64,000 bases of DNA from Muscardinus avellanarius (GCA_963383645.1 OY726564.1:108207040-108271039), one strand, 5' to 3'. Shown: positions 11,028-22,581, numbered from the stretch's first letter. The notes: generated by a model from the sequence alone, not told the origin. Made by a program: numbers and translations.

Positions 11028-11861
11028 TCCCCCCCCAAAAGAGTGGGGTGTGGTCTTTAGAGTCACAGCCCGCTCCCCGGCTTCCCGGCCACATTGGCCT
11101 CATTTCGTTCACATCCCTGCCTGGTGCCTGGCACGGAGCAGGCACGCCCTCCAGGCCGGTCTCCTCAGTGGTCTGAGCCCCGCCCGTCTCACTCACATAC
11201 CTGTCTTCCTGGCCCCTGCACTCATCTGAGATTATACCCCATGGGACTGAAGAACCAGCCGGCCCAAAAAAGAATCCCAGCCTCCTAGTACAAAGACCCA
11301 AATTCCTGTGCTTAAAATTCACTGTTTTTATACCTGGAAAATGATTTTCATAATCTCCCTGATGACATGTCTGCTCCATTCGACCCTTCCTTCCCCTGCA
11401 TTTTCAAGAGCTTGCATAATAGAAATGGCCTCCATGAGCCAAGCGCACTTAGGTAATTAGCAGAACATTGGTCAAGATACAGGAGCTCAGAACCAACAGA
11501 GGAAACCGTCTCAGTAACAGAAAGAGGTCAGACTGTGCAGATCGTGCCTAGAGATACTATGATGCTCAAAAATAATCTGCTGCTCAGAAAATAGAAATAA
11601 GGTAGCCAGATGAGAAAAGGAGAGCCGCCACTGAGCGCGGGGCTGATTTCACGGAGGGAGGGCTGCTGACCGCCATGCCTGGAAGTCGGTCCAAGAAGAG
11701 GTCAGGACAGGAGCCTTCTGGCTGACTGTCCAGTTCCTAGCTATGCAAAGGAATCATTTTAATTAAATTCAATTGATGAGTTGGTGGTACACACTTGTCA
11801 TTCCAATAACATGGTAATATCACCAATTTTTATTTAGTTTTTATGTTTTTGGAGGTTTGGG
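11028..11861. other. No gene seen; unique DNA
   Basis: A C-run with 'ccccccccaaaagagtgggg' occurs near 11030. A 122-codon reverse frame at 11011-11379 has no recognisable domain. Confidence 0.5.
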
Positions 11862-11915
11862 GATGAAACCCAGGGGCATTCTACGTCCGAGCTACACCCC
11901 CTGCCCTATTTTTTT

Positions 11916-11951
<36 letters not shown>

Positions 11952-12270
11952 TTTTGGTGGTGATGGGGTTTTGAAAACCCTTCTACTTCCGGGCTACACT
12001 CCCAGACCTCCTTTTTATATTTTTATTTGGAAACAGAGTCTCCTAAGCCAGCGTGCTGGCTTGGAACCTGTGCGATCCTCCTGTCTCCGCCTCCCAAGTG
12101 TGGGGATTACAAGCATGCGCCACCACACCCGGCTATTCTTTATTTTGAAACAGGATCTCACTAGGTTGTGGAGGGCCTCACTAAGTAGCTGAGGCTGTCT
12201 GTGAACCATGATCCTCCAGTCTCAGCCTCCCAAATGCTGGGATTACAAGCGTGCGCCACCACGTCCATCT
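11862..12270 (-). mobile_element. Outer SINE subfamily A split by a younger SINE
   Basis: The right arm lies at 11862-11910 and the left arm at 12135-12270. The inner copy entered the linker; its tail region is a long (TTTA)n run at about 11919-11952. Confidence 0.85.
11953..12134 (-). mobile_element. SINE subfamily B, nested
   Basis: Reverse-strand copy with ctacttccgggctacactcc and the left arm ending ccacacccggct. The linker sequence of the outer element resumes immediately (attctttattttgaaacagg). Confidence 0.9.
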
Positions 12271-12278
12271 TGAAATAT

Positions 12279-12590
12279 CACCAGTTTGAGGCCAGCCTCA
12301 ACCACTTGGTGAGGCTATGTTTCAAAATGTAAAAAATAGCCAGGCGTGGTGGGCACGCTTGTAAATCCTGCGCTTGGGAGGCGGAGACAGGAGGATCGCG
12401 CAGGTTCGAAGCCAGCCGCGCTGGCTTAAGAGACCCTGTTTCCAAATAAAAATATAAAAAAATAGGTCTGAGAGTGTAGCCCGGAAGTAGAAGGGTTTCC
12501 AGGACCCCGGTACCACCCCCCCCAAATTTTTTTTAATTAAAAAAAGACTAAATAATAAGGATGGGTGTGTAGCTCAGAGGTAAAATTTAT
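12279..12590 (+). mobile_element. Outer SINE split by a younger SINE
   Basis: Part of a left arm at 12279-12337 (gtttgaggccagcctcaacc) and a truncated right arm at 12556-12590 (gggtgtgtagctcagaggta). Confidence 0.75.
12338..12522 (+). mobile_element. SINE subfamily B, nested
   Basis: Full copy with the palindromic agccagccgcgctggct and the B-type right arm. Followed by a C-run and an A/T-rich tail. Confidence 0.9.
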
Positions 12591-12617
12591 TTATTTGGAT
12601 ACGGCAAAATAAATGAA

Positions 12618-12629
12618 TGGATGAATGAA

Positions 12630-12660
<31 letters not shown>

Positions 12661-12670
12661 AAAAAAAAAA
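12618..12670. repeat. (AAAT)n / A-rich tract
   Basis: About 12 units of AAAT with GAAT variants, ending in a run of A. Confidence 0.9.
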
Positions 12671-12680
12671 GACTGGGGGA

Positions 12681-12868
12681 GACAGGTGTGGTGGCGCACG
12701 TTTGTAATTCCAGTACTTGGGAGGCTGAGGCAGGACGATCTCAGGTTCTCTGCCATCCTCAACTACTTAGTGAGGCCCTCTGCAACTTAGACCTTGTTTC
12801 AAAAATTAAAATGGGGGTATAGCTCAGAGGTAGAATGCCCCTAGGTTCCACCCTTAGTACTTAGTATT
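12681..12868 (+). mobile_element. B1-dID type SINE
   Basis: Left arm acaggtgtggtggcgcacgt, short linker, right arm to acccttagtacttagt. A GGA-rich stretch follows at 12886-12911. Confidence 0.85.
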
Positions 12869-12910
12869 GCCCCCCCAAAAAAAGAAGGAAGAGGAGGAGG
12901 AGGAGGAGGG

Positions 12911-12958
12911 AGTGTAGCTTGGAGGTAGAATGCCCTTGAGTTCCACTTCGAGTACCAA
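12911..12958 (+). mobile_element. Lone ID-type right arm
   Basis: gtgtagcttggaggtagaat to cgagtaccaa, then a short ATG repeat. No left arm; it lies just after a GGA stretch. Confidence 0.7.
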
Positions 12959-13032
12959 TAATGATGATGATGGCGGTGGGGATGACAAATTGGATGGCTT
13001 CTGTCTTGCATTTTAAAATTAAAAAAAAAAAT

Positions 13033-13208
13033 TGGCATTGGGATTTGAACCCAAGAGCATTCTACCTCCAAGCTACACCCTTAGCCCTAATTTATTTCTC
13101 ATTTTGAAACAGGGTCTTGCTAAGTTGCTGAAGCTGTCCTTGAACCTGCAATCCTCCTGTCTCAGCCTCCCAAATGCTAGGATTACAGGCATGCACCACC
13201 GCTTAGCT
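13033..13208 (-). mobile_element. B1-dID type SINE
   Basis: Right arm cattgggatttgaacccaag through left arm gcatgcaccaccgcttagct. Confidence 0.85.
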
Positions 13209-13220
13209 GCACTGGTTTTT

Positions 13221-13448
13221 ATGATTGATTGATTGATTGATTGATTGGTGGTACTGGGGGTGGAACCCAGGGTTTTTTTTTACCTCCAGGCTTTACACCC
13301 AGACCTATTTTATACTTTATTTGGAAACAGGGTCTCTCTAAGTTGCTGAGAGCCTCACTCAGTAGCTGAGGCTGGCTTCGAACCTGCGCGATCCTCCTGT
13401 CTCCGCCTCCCAAGCGCGGGGATGACAAGTGTGCCCACCACGCCCGGC
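13221..13448 (-). mobile_element. SINE subfamily B with (ATTG)n tail
   Basis: Tail repeat of ATTG units at 13221-13246, then a B-like copy ending cacgcccggc. The left-arm middle is A-like (tcactcagtagctgaggctg), so the copy mixes diagnostic features. Confidence 0.85.
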
Positions 13449-13599
13449 GGCTGTACTGGTTTTTAGTATGACTGTACTGTCCCCACACACCGCTGGGCAA
13501 TATATTCTAACGGAATTTGAAAATGTGTTTCTCAAAAATATAAACGCCAAGTAACTGTTTGTTTGTAGTGTGGTTTAATGGCCGTTTTGCTCTATAGTG

Positions 13600-14340
13600 T
13601 GAAGCAGGTGGCTTCCGCGATCATTTTCTAGTTTCTCACTGTAGCTCTGCACAGGGCTCTTGCTTTCTTTTCTTTTCTTTCTTTTTTCTTTTTAGGGAAG
13701 GAGACGACGAGGGTGTGTGGCCTGTAATCCTCTGGCTGCTAAGCCGTGTAGCCTCCCGGATATCACGAGGCGGTTGCGGTCTTTAGAGTCACATGAAGAA
13801 AGGTGTTTTCGACGCACATGTCAACACTGCTAAGAAACCGAGCATCGAGGAAAGGCCCGGATCAGCATCGTCCTTCCGATTTGAACGAGGAGCTCGGTTC
13901 ACAGGATTTGGCCGTGAGACTGCCAGTCCCTGTGTTATTCCGACACAGAGCCCTCGGCCGTCTCCGTGGGCGGGCATCTGGGTACTTGGCGTGTCGAGCA
14001 GTTCCAGCAAAATGACTGTCCCTAGGGGAAGGAACCAAACCCACTTTTGCTTGCTGTGATGGTGCCCTGCATTAACGTACTCAACGCACATATATGAACT
14101 TACTGCACAGACTGCCTGATAAACAGGGCTGGATAAGTACTCGCTGCAGAAACGACGCTTGCTTTATTTGATGTCTGTCCACCTGCGGCCACTGGGACTG
14201 GACTCTTATTAAGGATGCATCAAAGCTGCCTGTGTGAGATGGAGCAGCCCGTGCGCAGGCCCCGCCGTGTGCGCCCGGCACAGCCCGCTCCCGTGTCCAG
14301 ACGGAGGTCACGCCCTCATCCGGCCGCGCACACGTTTTCC
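13600..14340. other. CpG-dense block, no gene assigned
   Basis: Roughly 26 CpG dinucleotides in 13615-14000, near what base composition predicts, and again dense at 14130-14340. The rest of the window is strongly CpG-poor outside young repeats. No SINE is present inside. Open frames occur on both strands (for example 13789-14091 minus and 13793-14059 plus), with no domain I recognise. It has the look of a CpG island. Confidence 0.6.
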
Positions 14341-14385
14341 TAAACTCACCCCGAGGGTCTGGTTGGGTTTTCTTGCTTGTTCTGT

Positions 14386-14562
14386 TTCGGTATTGGTGAT
14401 TGAATGAGGGGCATTCTACTGCCAAGCTATACCCCCAACCTTTTAAGAATTTTGTTTTGTTTTAAAACAGGGTCTCACTAGGTTGCTGGGGCTGTTCTTG
14501 AACCTGCGATCCTCCTGTCTCAGCCTCCCAAGTAGTGGAAGTTGCAGGTGTGCACCACCGTC
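14386..14562 (-). mobile_element. B1-dID type SINE, old
   Basis: Right arm ggtattggtgattgaatgag, left arm to caggtgtgcaccaccg. Confidence 0.85.
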
Positions 14563-15731
14563 ACTAACTCGCTGCTTCTTCTCTCTTTTCCTTTTCTCTC
14601 CTTTTGTCCTTTTCTTCCCTTCATTTTTTTTACATATTCTATTATTTTTATTTTTATTTTTTATTTTTATTTTTTTTTAATTTTATTTTATTGGTGCACT
14701 GTATTCATACATCATAGTGGGATACAAACTTTTGTAGACATACATGCACACATCGTCCAGTCAGCCCCCACCCGATCCCCACCCCATTCTCTCCCCATCC
14801 CTCCTTCCCATGCTTGGCTTAGTGGTTGACATCTAGTATTGTAGCAATTTATCAAAAATTAAAAATGATAATCTCACATAACAGTTTCATTTGTCTGATA
14901 CCAAGCTTTTGATGATTTAAAGATAACATTTCAATATTTCTTTTTGCTTTCTTTCTTACCAGAGCATATTTTTTTCTGTTTTTTTAGGTGAAACTATCAT
15001 ATATTCATATATTTATTTTTCAGAAAAAAATCTATCCTAATATGGAATATGAATTCTAGATACCCAAAACGATCTTGAAAAAGAACAAAGCTAGCAGATA
15101 TATATTTTCTGATTTCAAACCATATAAAGCTACAATAATTGAAACAGTGTAGTACTGTTCTAAAGGCAGATATATAAACCATTGGAGTTAAATAAAAGCC
15201 TAGAGCTAAATTCTTCCCTATATTGTCAAGTTATTTTTGACAAGGTTTCCACGAACATTTGGTGGTGGAAATAATAATATTTTAACTAAATATTGTTGAA
15301 AAATAATAATTACATGGAAAAGAATAAAATTGGACCCTTACCTAATCCCACATACAAGTATTAACTCAAAATAGATAAAAGACCTAAATATAAATCTTAA
15401 GACTATAAACTTTTAGGAGAAAATCTGGGTCATAAAACCTCACAACATTGAAATTGGCAGTGATTTCTTGGATATGATTTCAATGGCACAGGCAACAGAA
15501 GAATAAACAAACTCCCTAAAAAATAAAAAAATATTGTATATCCAAAGACAATGTAAACAGAGTTAAAAGTTACTAATAGAATTGGATAAAATATTTCCAA
15601 ATGCTATATCTGAAGGTATATTAATATTCCAACTAGAAATCCTAAAAATTAACAACAATAAAGGCAAACAATACAATTTAGAGATAGGTAAAAGACTAAC
15701 ATAAATAATGAATCTCCACAGATAACCAATC

Positions 15732-16648
15732 TTAGTTGTCTGTTGGATGGAAAATCTTGTTTCTCTGGTTCTGGTGTGTGTTACCTATTTCTTCTTTGTA
15801 GTTAATCTCTTTGAGTATTTTCTCTAGCGCTGGTTTTGAAGACATAAATTCTTTCAGTTTCTGTTTGTCATGGAAGCTTCTTATTTCTCCATCTAATTTG
15901 ATAGAAAGTTTTGCTGGGTAGGAAATTTTTGGCTGGAAGTTGTTTTCTTTCAGAGTTTGGAATATGTTACTCCAAGCCCTTCTGGCTCTCATGACTTGGT
16001 TTGGGAAGTCAGGAGTGATTCTAATTGGTTTGCCTCTGAATGTCACTTGGCCCTTTGTTTTTGTTGCCTTTAAGATTCTCTGCTTGGCTTCCACATTGGT
16101 CATTCTGACAATTATGTGGCGTGGGGATCCTCTTCTCCGATCCTGTCTAAAGGGAGTTCTATAAGTTTCCTGGATCTGTGTATCAACCTCTTGCTCTATA
16201 TTTGGAAAATTTTCTGCTATTACTTCCTTGAAGAGATTGTTGATCCCTTTGGTTTCACTTTCTTTTCCCTCCTCTATTCCAATTATTCTTAGGTTAGCTC
16301 TCTTAAGATGGGCCCATATTTCTTCAATGTCAGATTCCTGCTATTGGATATTTTTTTCTAGATTAGAAACTATGCGTTCATTTTTGGAATGATCATCTTC
16401 TAAGAGCGAGATTCTGTTCTCCATGTGGTCTAATCGGTTGTTTGTGCTTTGAATTGAGGCCTTTACTTCATTAATTGCATCCTTTATCTCTTTTGGCTCT
16501 CTCTGAGTTCTTTTCGAAGCACCTCTATTATTTCTACAGTTATTTTCCTGATTTGATCTTCTAGAAATCTCTGATTTTCTGTTTTATCGGGTTCTGATGT
16601 TGTGGGGTTGTGCACATTCATTGCTCCAGTGTTATTCCTCTTTCCCAT
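15732..16648 (-). pseudogene. L1 ORF1 protein relic, minus copy
   Basis: Begins at the ATG that reads MGKRNNTGAMN, matching the MGK start usual for L1 ORF1p. The same order of parts can be followed as in the plus copy: coiled coil, RRM-like middle and C-terminal domain (MRARRAWSNIFQTLKENN, open from 16103 to 15732). It is broken twice relative to the plus copy: one A is lost from an A-run near 16492 (after LRESQK), causing a frameshift, and a CAG has become the stop TAG near 16343. The region around 16020, which is frameshifted in the plus copy, is intact here. Confidence 0.88.
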
Positions 16649-17387
16649 GATTTCAGAAGTTTGTGCCTTCTCTGGGTTCTTCCCTTGGGTCACTATGGCT
16701 TCACTTAAGGTGTTCTGGATCTCGAGTCTGTATTATCTCAGAACCCACTACTCCTTTACTGGGTTGTATCACAGAGTCTCCGACCCAGGGAGTCGATAGA
16801 GGCTGCTTTAAACTATGGGGGGTGCCAGGTTGCACATTCTCCTATGGTGTGATATCTCTGCCACCACCACTCCCTCACTGGGTCAAGTCCCAGGAGGTAC
16901 AGTACTGGGATTTCTCCTCTGTGGCCCGCAATTTGACTCATTGTTCTTGAGTACGCAGATGTAGCTGTACTGGACTCGGTGAATTCACTGCTGCTGCCGC
17001 CAGTGGCAATATGGCGCCTCTGCCACGCCCTCGGCCATGAGGCTGGCGTATTTTTTCTTCTCTGGTTTTGATTTCCACTCTGAATCCCTGCAGCGTGTGC
17101 TGAGCTCGGCCACTTGGAGCTTTAAATGCTGTCTGCACCGAAAGATCCCGCCTGGCTGTTCCGCAGCGGCTCACCTCGGCTTGCTGTAGCCGTCCGTTGA
17201 GTTCGCCGCTGCCGCCGGCAGTATGGCGCTGCTGCCGCGTCCTCGGGCGCGTGTGTCTCCTCTGTGGCCCTGAGCTCTGTTCTCAGTCTGCTTTCTCTCT
17301 GGAGCCTGGTGGTTTTTTTGTTTTTCTGGTGATGGTGTTTTCTGGCTATGAAAGGCGCTGATTTTGTGGTAATGGAGATTGGTTGTT

Positions 17388-17427
17388 AGCGGGGCTCTTA
17401 AGCCCCGCTTTTCTCGGTCGCCATCTT
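17388..17427 (-). promoter_or_regulatory. 5' end motifs of the L1 composite, minus copy
   Basis: A YY1-type motif (aagatggcg on the minus strand, 17419-17427) lies 11 bases from the element's 5' end. A perfect 9-bp hairpin (agcggggct, 4-base loop, 17388-17409) follows. Both are conserved in the plus copy. YY1 sites at this position set the transcription start in human L1; the same role here is inference. Confidence 0.6.
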
Positions 17428-17460
17428 CCCGGAAGTCTCTTCCCTTCATTTTGTAGTGGG

Positions 17461-17877
17461 TATTAAACTCAATGGCATTCTACCTCCGAGCTACACCCAA
17501 TCCCTATTTTTTTTTTTTTTTTGCAGTACTGGATGGAACCCAGGGACATTTTACATCTGACCTACACCCCCAGCCCTATTTTTTATTCTTTATTTTGAAA
17601 CAGGGTCTCACTGAATTGCAAAGTGTCTCAGTAAGTAGTAGCTGAGGCTGCCCGTGAATTTCGACCCTCCTGTCTCAGCCTCCTAAATGCTGGGATTATA
17701 CGCGTGCGCCACCACGCCCGGCTTCACCCCAATCCCTTTTTAATTTTTACTTTGAAACAGCGTTTGCTAAATTGCTGAGGGTCTTGTTAAATTGCTCAGG
17801 CTGGCCTCAAAACTGTGGTCCTCCTGCCTCAGCCTCCCAAGTACTGAGATTATAGGTGTGTACCACCACGCCCGGCT
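17461..17877 (-). mobile_element. Outer SINE split by a younger SINE
   Basis: Right arm 17461-17511, left arm 17723-17877 ending accacgcccggct. The linker sequence is duplicated around the inner copy (cacccaatccctattttt at 17494-17511 and a near copy at 17726). Confidence 0.88.
17512..17724 (-). mobile_element. SINE subfamily A, nested
   Basis: T-run tail, right arm gtactggatggaacccaggg, left arm ending accacgcccggc. Confidence 0.9.
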
Positions 17878-17920
17878 TTGTGGTTTTTTTGTTTGTTTGT
17901 TTTTGTTTTTTGTTTGTTTG

Positions 17921-18082
17921 TTTTTGGTACTGGGGTTCCTGGAAGCCCTTCTACCTCCGGGCTACACTCCCAGACCTATTTTTATATTTTTATTTGGAAA
18001 CAGGGTCTCTTAAGCCAGCACGATCCTCCTGTCTCCGCCTCCCAAGCGCGGGGATCACAAGCGTGCGCCACCGCGCCCGGCT
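17921..18082 (-). mobile_element. SINE subfamily B, internally deleted
   Basis: Right arm complete. The left arm lacks the segment with the palindrome and ggcttcgaacc, reading aagccagcacgatcctcctg across the gap. A GTTT-rich run precedes it at 17883-17922. Confidence 0.88.
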
Positions 18083-18540
18083 CCGGCTTTGTTTTTAATG
18101 TAACATGAACATATGTTTCTTCTTCTTCCGAAGGTACCAGAGGGAAATGCACAGCAGGGCTGTGGGAGGACTTAAGCCTCAGTACCCCGGCCCCTGTTAT
18201 GCCTCCATCCAAGCCTGACCGAGTACCTCCACCAGGCCGAGGTCGGGATGCCGCTGCTTTGCTGTTTTCTATTAAATAATTCATACTTGGTGAGATGCGC
18301 AGTATTTGAAAAAAATAAGTCAAAGTAACTCAGGGAAACCTTTTTTATAGATTTGCTAGCATGGGGCGGTTGTGCTGATGAGGCGGGAAGAAGCCGCCAG
18401 GGAAGGTGGACGACGGGGATCCGGGGACCTCCCGGGACACGACCAGTGCCCGCGGAGGGGCGAGGACCACAGCAAGGAACCTGGGTGTTCCTTCTTCTGC
18501 CTTCCTCTTTTTTTTTCCTTCCCCTCTCTCCCTCTTTCTC
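18083..18540. other. No gene seen; unique DNA
   Basis: The region 18370-18480 is GC-rich. A pyrimidine-rich run (CTTCC/CTCTC) at 18482-18543 adjoins the next SINE. Short frames on both strands are not convincing. Confidence 0.5.
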
Positions 18541-18727
18541 TCTTGATTGAACCCAGGGACATTCTATCTCCATCTTATAACCCCAGCCTTTTATTTCAGT
18601 TTTGAAACAGAGTTTCACCAAGTTGCTAAGTGCCTTGCTAAGTTGCAGAGGCTGGCCTCAAACCTGTGATCCTCTTCTCTTAGCCTCCAAAGTACTGAGA
18701 TTACAAGCATGCATCACCATACCTGGC
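18541..18727 (-). mobile_element. B1-dID type SINE, old
   Basis: Right arm tgattgaacccagggacatt, left arm to caccatacctggct. A CTTCC-rich run at 18730-18765 separates it from the next copy. Confidence 0.85.
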
Positions 18728-18768
18728 TCCCTCTACCTCCCTCTCTTCCTTTCTTCCTTCCTTCTTTT

Positions 18769-18942
18769 ATGGTACTAGGGATTGAACTCAGGGGAATTCT
18801 ACCTCTGAGCTACACCCCCAGCCCGATTTTATCTTTTATTTTGAAACAGGGTCTCAGTAAGTAGCTGAGGCTGGCCCTGAACCTGCCATTCTCCTGTCTC
18901 AGCCTTCTGAGTACTGGGATTACAAGTGTGCGCAACCACGGG
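18769..18942 (-). mobile_element. B1-dID type SINE
   Basis: Right arm ggtactagggattgaactca, left arm ending gtgtgcgcaaccacggg. Confidence 0.85.
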
Positions 18943-19789
18943 TTTCCTCTTTCTTAAAACAACTTTTTTCCTGACCAAGGACTCAGACAGGGTGGAACAT
19001 ATTTTCTCTCTTCTGGTTAAACAAACAAACAAACAAACCGCATCTCTGCCTTCCCTCTGAGGTGCATCAGACCCCCTTATCTTGCTCCCCTGTCTTGCTG
19101 GAGAGAGGAAGCGCTCCTCCTGCCCTTGACAGCCAGCGTGGCTCCTGCCACTCAGCAGTTTCCAGGATGCCAGCTCGCCCCCGGCCTCGGCAGAGCTCGC
19201 CCCCACTTCACGTGTGGGATTTCTAACGCTGTGCCCCCCAGAATGAGCTCTGGGGGTTTTCTTTGACACAATCCAGTCTCAGGTTCCCACGTCCCAAGAC
19301 GCTGCTCTCCCGCGTCTGAGGGACGTTCTGCTGCGGTTCCCGGGCAGCCAGCCCGTCTTGGTCCTTCTCATCGGGGCCCACGGCTGGAAAGGCGTCATGC
19401 TCAGAAAGAGGGTGGCTCTGTCCCCCTTCATGACCTCTGTCGGGAGGTCTTTTGAGGCCCCAGAGAAGACACAATGGGGAGAAACGCAGAGCCCCGCTCT
19501 AGTGGACTAGCATTCCCAAAGAAACCACTCGCCAGGCTGCCCGGATGGATGAAACGCCAGCTCTATGGTTTGGACCTGACTAGCTTATTTATTAATGTTA
19601 GACAGGGGAATGCAGTTTGTTCTCCAGGGAGAGAGCAGAGGAGAAAACAGCCACGCAGGCAGCTGAGAATATTCCAGCCTCGTTGTCGCCAAGGGCTAAA
19701 TCCACTGTTATTAGATCCAGATCAACGGCCAATCAAGTTCCTGCAGCAGCACAGGTGCAAAAGCCCCTGAACATCCAAGGACTGCTAAT
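18943..19789. other. No gene seen; unique DNA
   Basis: GC-moderate sequence with open frames at 18829-19269 (minus) and 19474-19770 (plus) that show no family signature. An (AAAC)n run lies at 19019-19037. Confidence 0.5.
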
Positions 19790-20013
19790 TTTTTTTTTTT
19801 TTTTTTTTTTGCAATACTGGAGCTAGAACCCAGGGGCATTCTACCTCTGAGCTAAACTCCCCGCCCTATTTTTTATTCTTCAGTTTTTGAAACAGGGTCT
19901 CACTGAGTTGTAGAAGCCTCACTAGGTAGTAGCTGAGGCTGTCCGTGAACCGCAATCCTCCTGTCTCAGCCTCACAGATGCTGGGATTACAAGCGTGCGC
20001 CACCACGCCCGGC
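19790..20013 (-). mobile_element. SINE subfamily A with T-run
   Basis: Tail T-run at 19790-19810, right arm gcaatactggagctagaacc, left arm ending accacgcccggc. Flanks share gctaa(t/a)tt. Confidence 0.88.
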
Positions 20014-20248
20014 AGCTAAATTCTAATCTGTTAACTCAGGTTCCTTGGCCAGGCAGTAGATATTCATAATACTTGTAATTAATTATGTGCCAGGCATTAG
20101 GCTTGGTGCTTTTGCTTATGTTATTTATCTTAACCCCCAGGACAACTTAGAGAATAAGTCTATCCTACTGCACGTGTATGGGTTTATTTTTATTTACCTT
20201 CGCAGGCTTGCATTCTTACTTGGTCAGATCACTGCTCAAAAGTCTCCT

Positions 20249-20433
20249 TTGGTGGCACACACTTGTAATCCCCGCTCTTGGGAGGTGGAGACAGGAGGAT
20301 CACGCAGGTTTGAAGCCAGCCATGCTGGCTTAAGAGACCCTGTTTCCAAATAAAAAATATATAAAATAGGTCTGGGAGTGTAGCCCGGAGGTAGAAGGGC
20401 TTCCTGGAACCCCAGTACCACAAAAAAAAAAAA
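20249..20433 (+). mobile_element. SINE subfamily B
   Basis: Slightly shortened 5' start (ctttggtggcacacacttgt). B-type right arm and A-run tail. The flanking sequence gtctcctttg is duplicated (20240-20249 and about 20436-20445). Confidence 0.9.
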
Positions 20434-20685
20434 AAGGTCTCCTTTGCGAGCCTTTCCCAGGCCCCCGCCCGTAACCATGGCACCTGCTTCCTTTACCTGT
20501 TTGTAAGACCCTCTGTCCATATTGCAGTCCAGGGAAACGCATTCCACTTTGTTAATTCCCTCTTCAATTACGTCTCACCTAGAAGCTAGCACATTAAGTG
20601 CCCCTCTCTTTGCCAATGGTTAGGCTTTTCCTGCCCATCATTTCTAATTTAATATCCACCCATACTTGCCTCATACCTCCTCTGT

Positions 20686-20838
20686 GAGGAGCACAGGTTC
20701 AGAGCCAGCCTCAGCAAATGAGTGAGGCTCTCAGCAAGCTAGCGAGACCCCGTTTGCAAATAAGAAACAAAATGGGGCTAGAGGTACAGCTGGGAGGTAG
20801 ACACCTCTGAGTTCCATCCCCAGTGCCAAAAACAAATA
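20686..20838 (+). mobile_element. 5'-truncated SINE
   Basis: Starts within the left arm (cacaggttcagagccagcct). The right arm reads agctgggaggtagacacctc. Confidence 0.75.
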
Positions 20839-21016
20839 AGAAGTAAATAAAGATATTTTTCAACTCTTTCAGCATTCTTTACTGTTTTGTTGCTTTCTGA
20901 AAAAAACTCACATATTCCAGTTATTGATTTCATTGGCTACCTTTTTTGGTGTTAGGTTTCTTCATACATTTTTCAGTTAGGCTGCAGGCCTGTCCTGCAG
21001 GGAAGGGTTCCCTGCC

Positions 21017-21078
<62 letters not shown>

Positions 21079-21396
21079 GCTGTATTGTGTGGAGCCCTTT
21101 CTCTGGGTACTAAGCTCCATCCCAGGTAACAACAGCGCCCGCGTCTCCTTTCACCAGCCAGGGAAGCCGCCGCAGCCGCCTCTGGCTGCAGGGCCTGAGC
21201 TTGGCTCGGCTCCCTCCTCCTGCGGGACACTGTCACTCTGTGTTGCGTTGACCTGAAGAAGCCACACTTGCAGCCTCGCCCTCCCACGTCTGACCCCGAG
21301 CCCAGAGGGCCTGGTTCAGTGTCTATCGCTGATGCTGCCTGCTTTAAGGGTATAGCTTCCCTTTTATTTTTATTTTTATTTATTTATTTGTTTATT
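20839..21396. other. No gene seen; contains a CT repeat
   Basis: Apart from the CT microsatellite, the stretch 21120-21310 is GC-rich (cgccgcagccgcctctggct) and open on the minus strand, without a recognisable domain. Confidence 0.5.
21019..21075. repeat. (CT)n microsatellite
   Basis: About 28 uninterrupted CT units. Confidence 0.95.
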
Positions 21397-21599
21397 TTTG
21401 CAGTACTAGGGATGTAACCCAGGGCATTCTACCTCCAAGCTCCACCCGCAGCTCTACTTTTTCTTCTTTAATTTGAAACAGGGTCTCACTGAGTTGCAAA
21501 GGGCCTCGCTAAGTAGCTGAGGCTGGCTGCGACCTGCGATCCTCCTGTCTCAGCCTCCCGAATGCTGGGATTAGAGGCGTGCGCCACCCCACCGGCCAC
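21397..21599 (-). mobile_element. SINE subfamily A
   Basis: Right arm gcagtactagggatgtaacc, left arm to gcgccaccccaccggcc. TTTA-rich tail at 21363-21397. Confidence 0.88.
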
Positions 21600-22293
21600 T
21601 TTCCTTTATTCATCATCTGTTATCTCTTGGTGCCAAGCGTGGACACAGAAGGGGGGGTTCCAGAGCGTTCACTTATGATGCCGTCAAAGCAGGTCAACAA
21701 GGAAGAGAAGCTAGGAGAACACTGAGACCGAGGTGAGGCTGGGAGGGGAAGGATGGGCAACTCTGCGTACGTGGAAAAGTCACCTGGGGCAGCGAGGCGT
21801 CCCAGGATCACGGGGAGTCTGTGCCATCCGACGCGAGTGGGGCCACGTGCGGAGCGCCCTGCTTGGAATTTGGGGCCTCGGGACCCGGAGCACGGAGCTG
21901 GGCTCTCTGGTGTAGACAGCAGCTCTGAGGACGGCAGGCTGGTGTGGAGGCAGCTGGCAGCTCAGGACTGTACCAGCCCTCAGTGCTCGAGCCGGACAAG
22001 GCAAGCGTGAGGACGGCCTGCAGCCACATCATCCAGGCCTCCTGCCCGCCGCCCTAGACCCCGCAGCCCTAACCCTTCAGATGAGCTCAAGGCAGGTTCT
22101 GACATTCACAACCAAAATAAAAAATAAGGACTCATACCTTTATGTGTCTGGGTTTTCTGAAAGAAGTTTATTTTTGGGGGGGGGGGCTTTCCAAAAGAAG
22201 GTTATTTTTTTTCTGGTTATAAGAATGATGCTCATTAAAACATTTCAAACACTATTGAAAAGCATAATATGTAAAGTAAAAATTACTATCATT
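21600..22293. other. No gene seen; unique DNA
   Basis: GC-rich at 21,730-22,040 with overlapping frames on both strands, none recognised. AT-rich with a G-run (about 22174) near 22.1-22.29 kb. Confidence 0.5.
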
Positions 22294-22496
22294 CTAGCTG
22301 GTCACAGTGGCTCATGCCTGTAATCCCAGTACTTGAGAGGCTGAGACAGGAGGATTGCAGATTTAAGACCAGCCTCAGCAATTTAGTGAGACTCTCAGCA
22401 ACCTAGCAACACCCTGTTTCAAAACGAAGAATCAAAAATGGGCTGGTGCTTTAGCTTGGAGGTAGAATGCCCCCAGGTTCCATCCCCTGTAACACC
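22294..22496 (+). mobile_element. B1-dID type SINE
   Basis: Left arm agctggtcacagtggctcat, right arm to ccatcccctgtaacacc. Confidence 0.85.
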
Positions 22497-22581
22497 CCAT
22501 CTCCCCAAATTGCTATCATTCCACCAGCCAGACAGCCATTGCTGCTAATATTCCAGGCATTGCTTTTGAAACATAGGTAAA

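Larger units (their letters stand above)
14628..17437 (-). mobile_element. ORF1-only L1 composite (HAL1-like), minus copy
   Basis: Full-length 2810-bp element on the reverse strand, flanked by a perfect 15-bp target duplication tcttcccttcatttt (14613-14627 and 17438-17452). Read 5' to 3' on the minus strand it holds: a GC-rich 5' UTR that starts gacttccgggaagatggcga; an L1 ORF1 relic (16648 down to 15732); an antisense piece of an ancient L1 ORF2 (about 15730 to 15060, sense on the + strand); a 3' region with a C-rich complement of a G-rich tract (about 14764-14807); and an A-rich tail. The copy at 22779-25569 has the same ends and the same unusual order, so this is a mobile family and not a chance rearrangement. 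No ORF2 in sense orientation is present, as in HAL1 (half-L1) elements. Confidence 0.88.
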
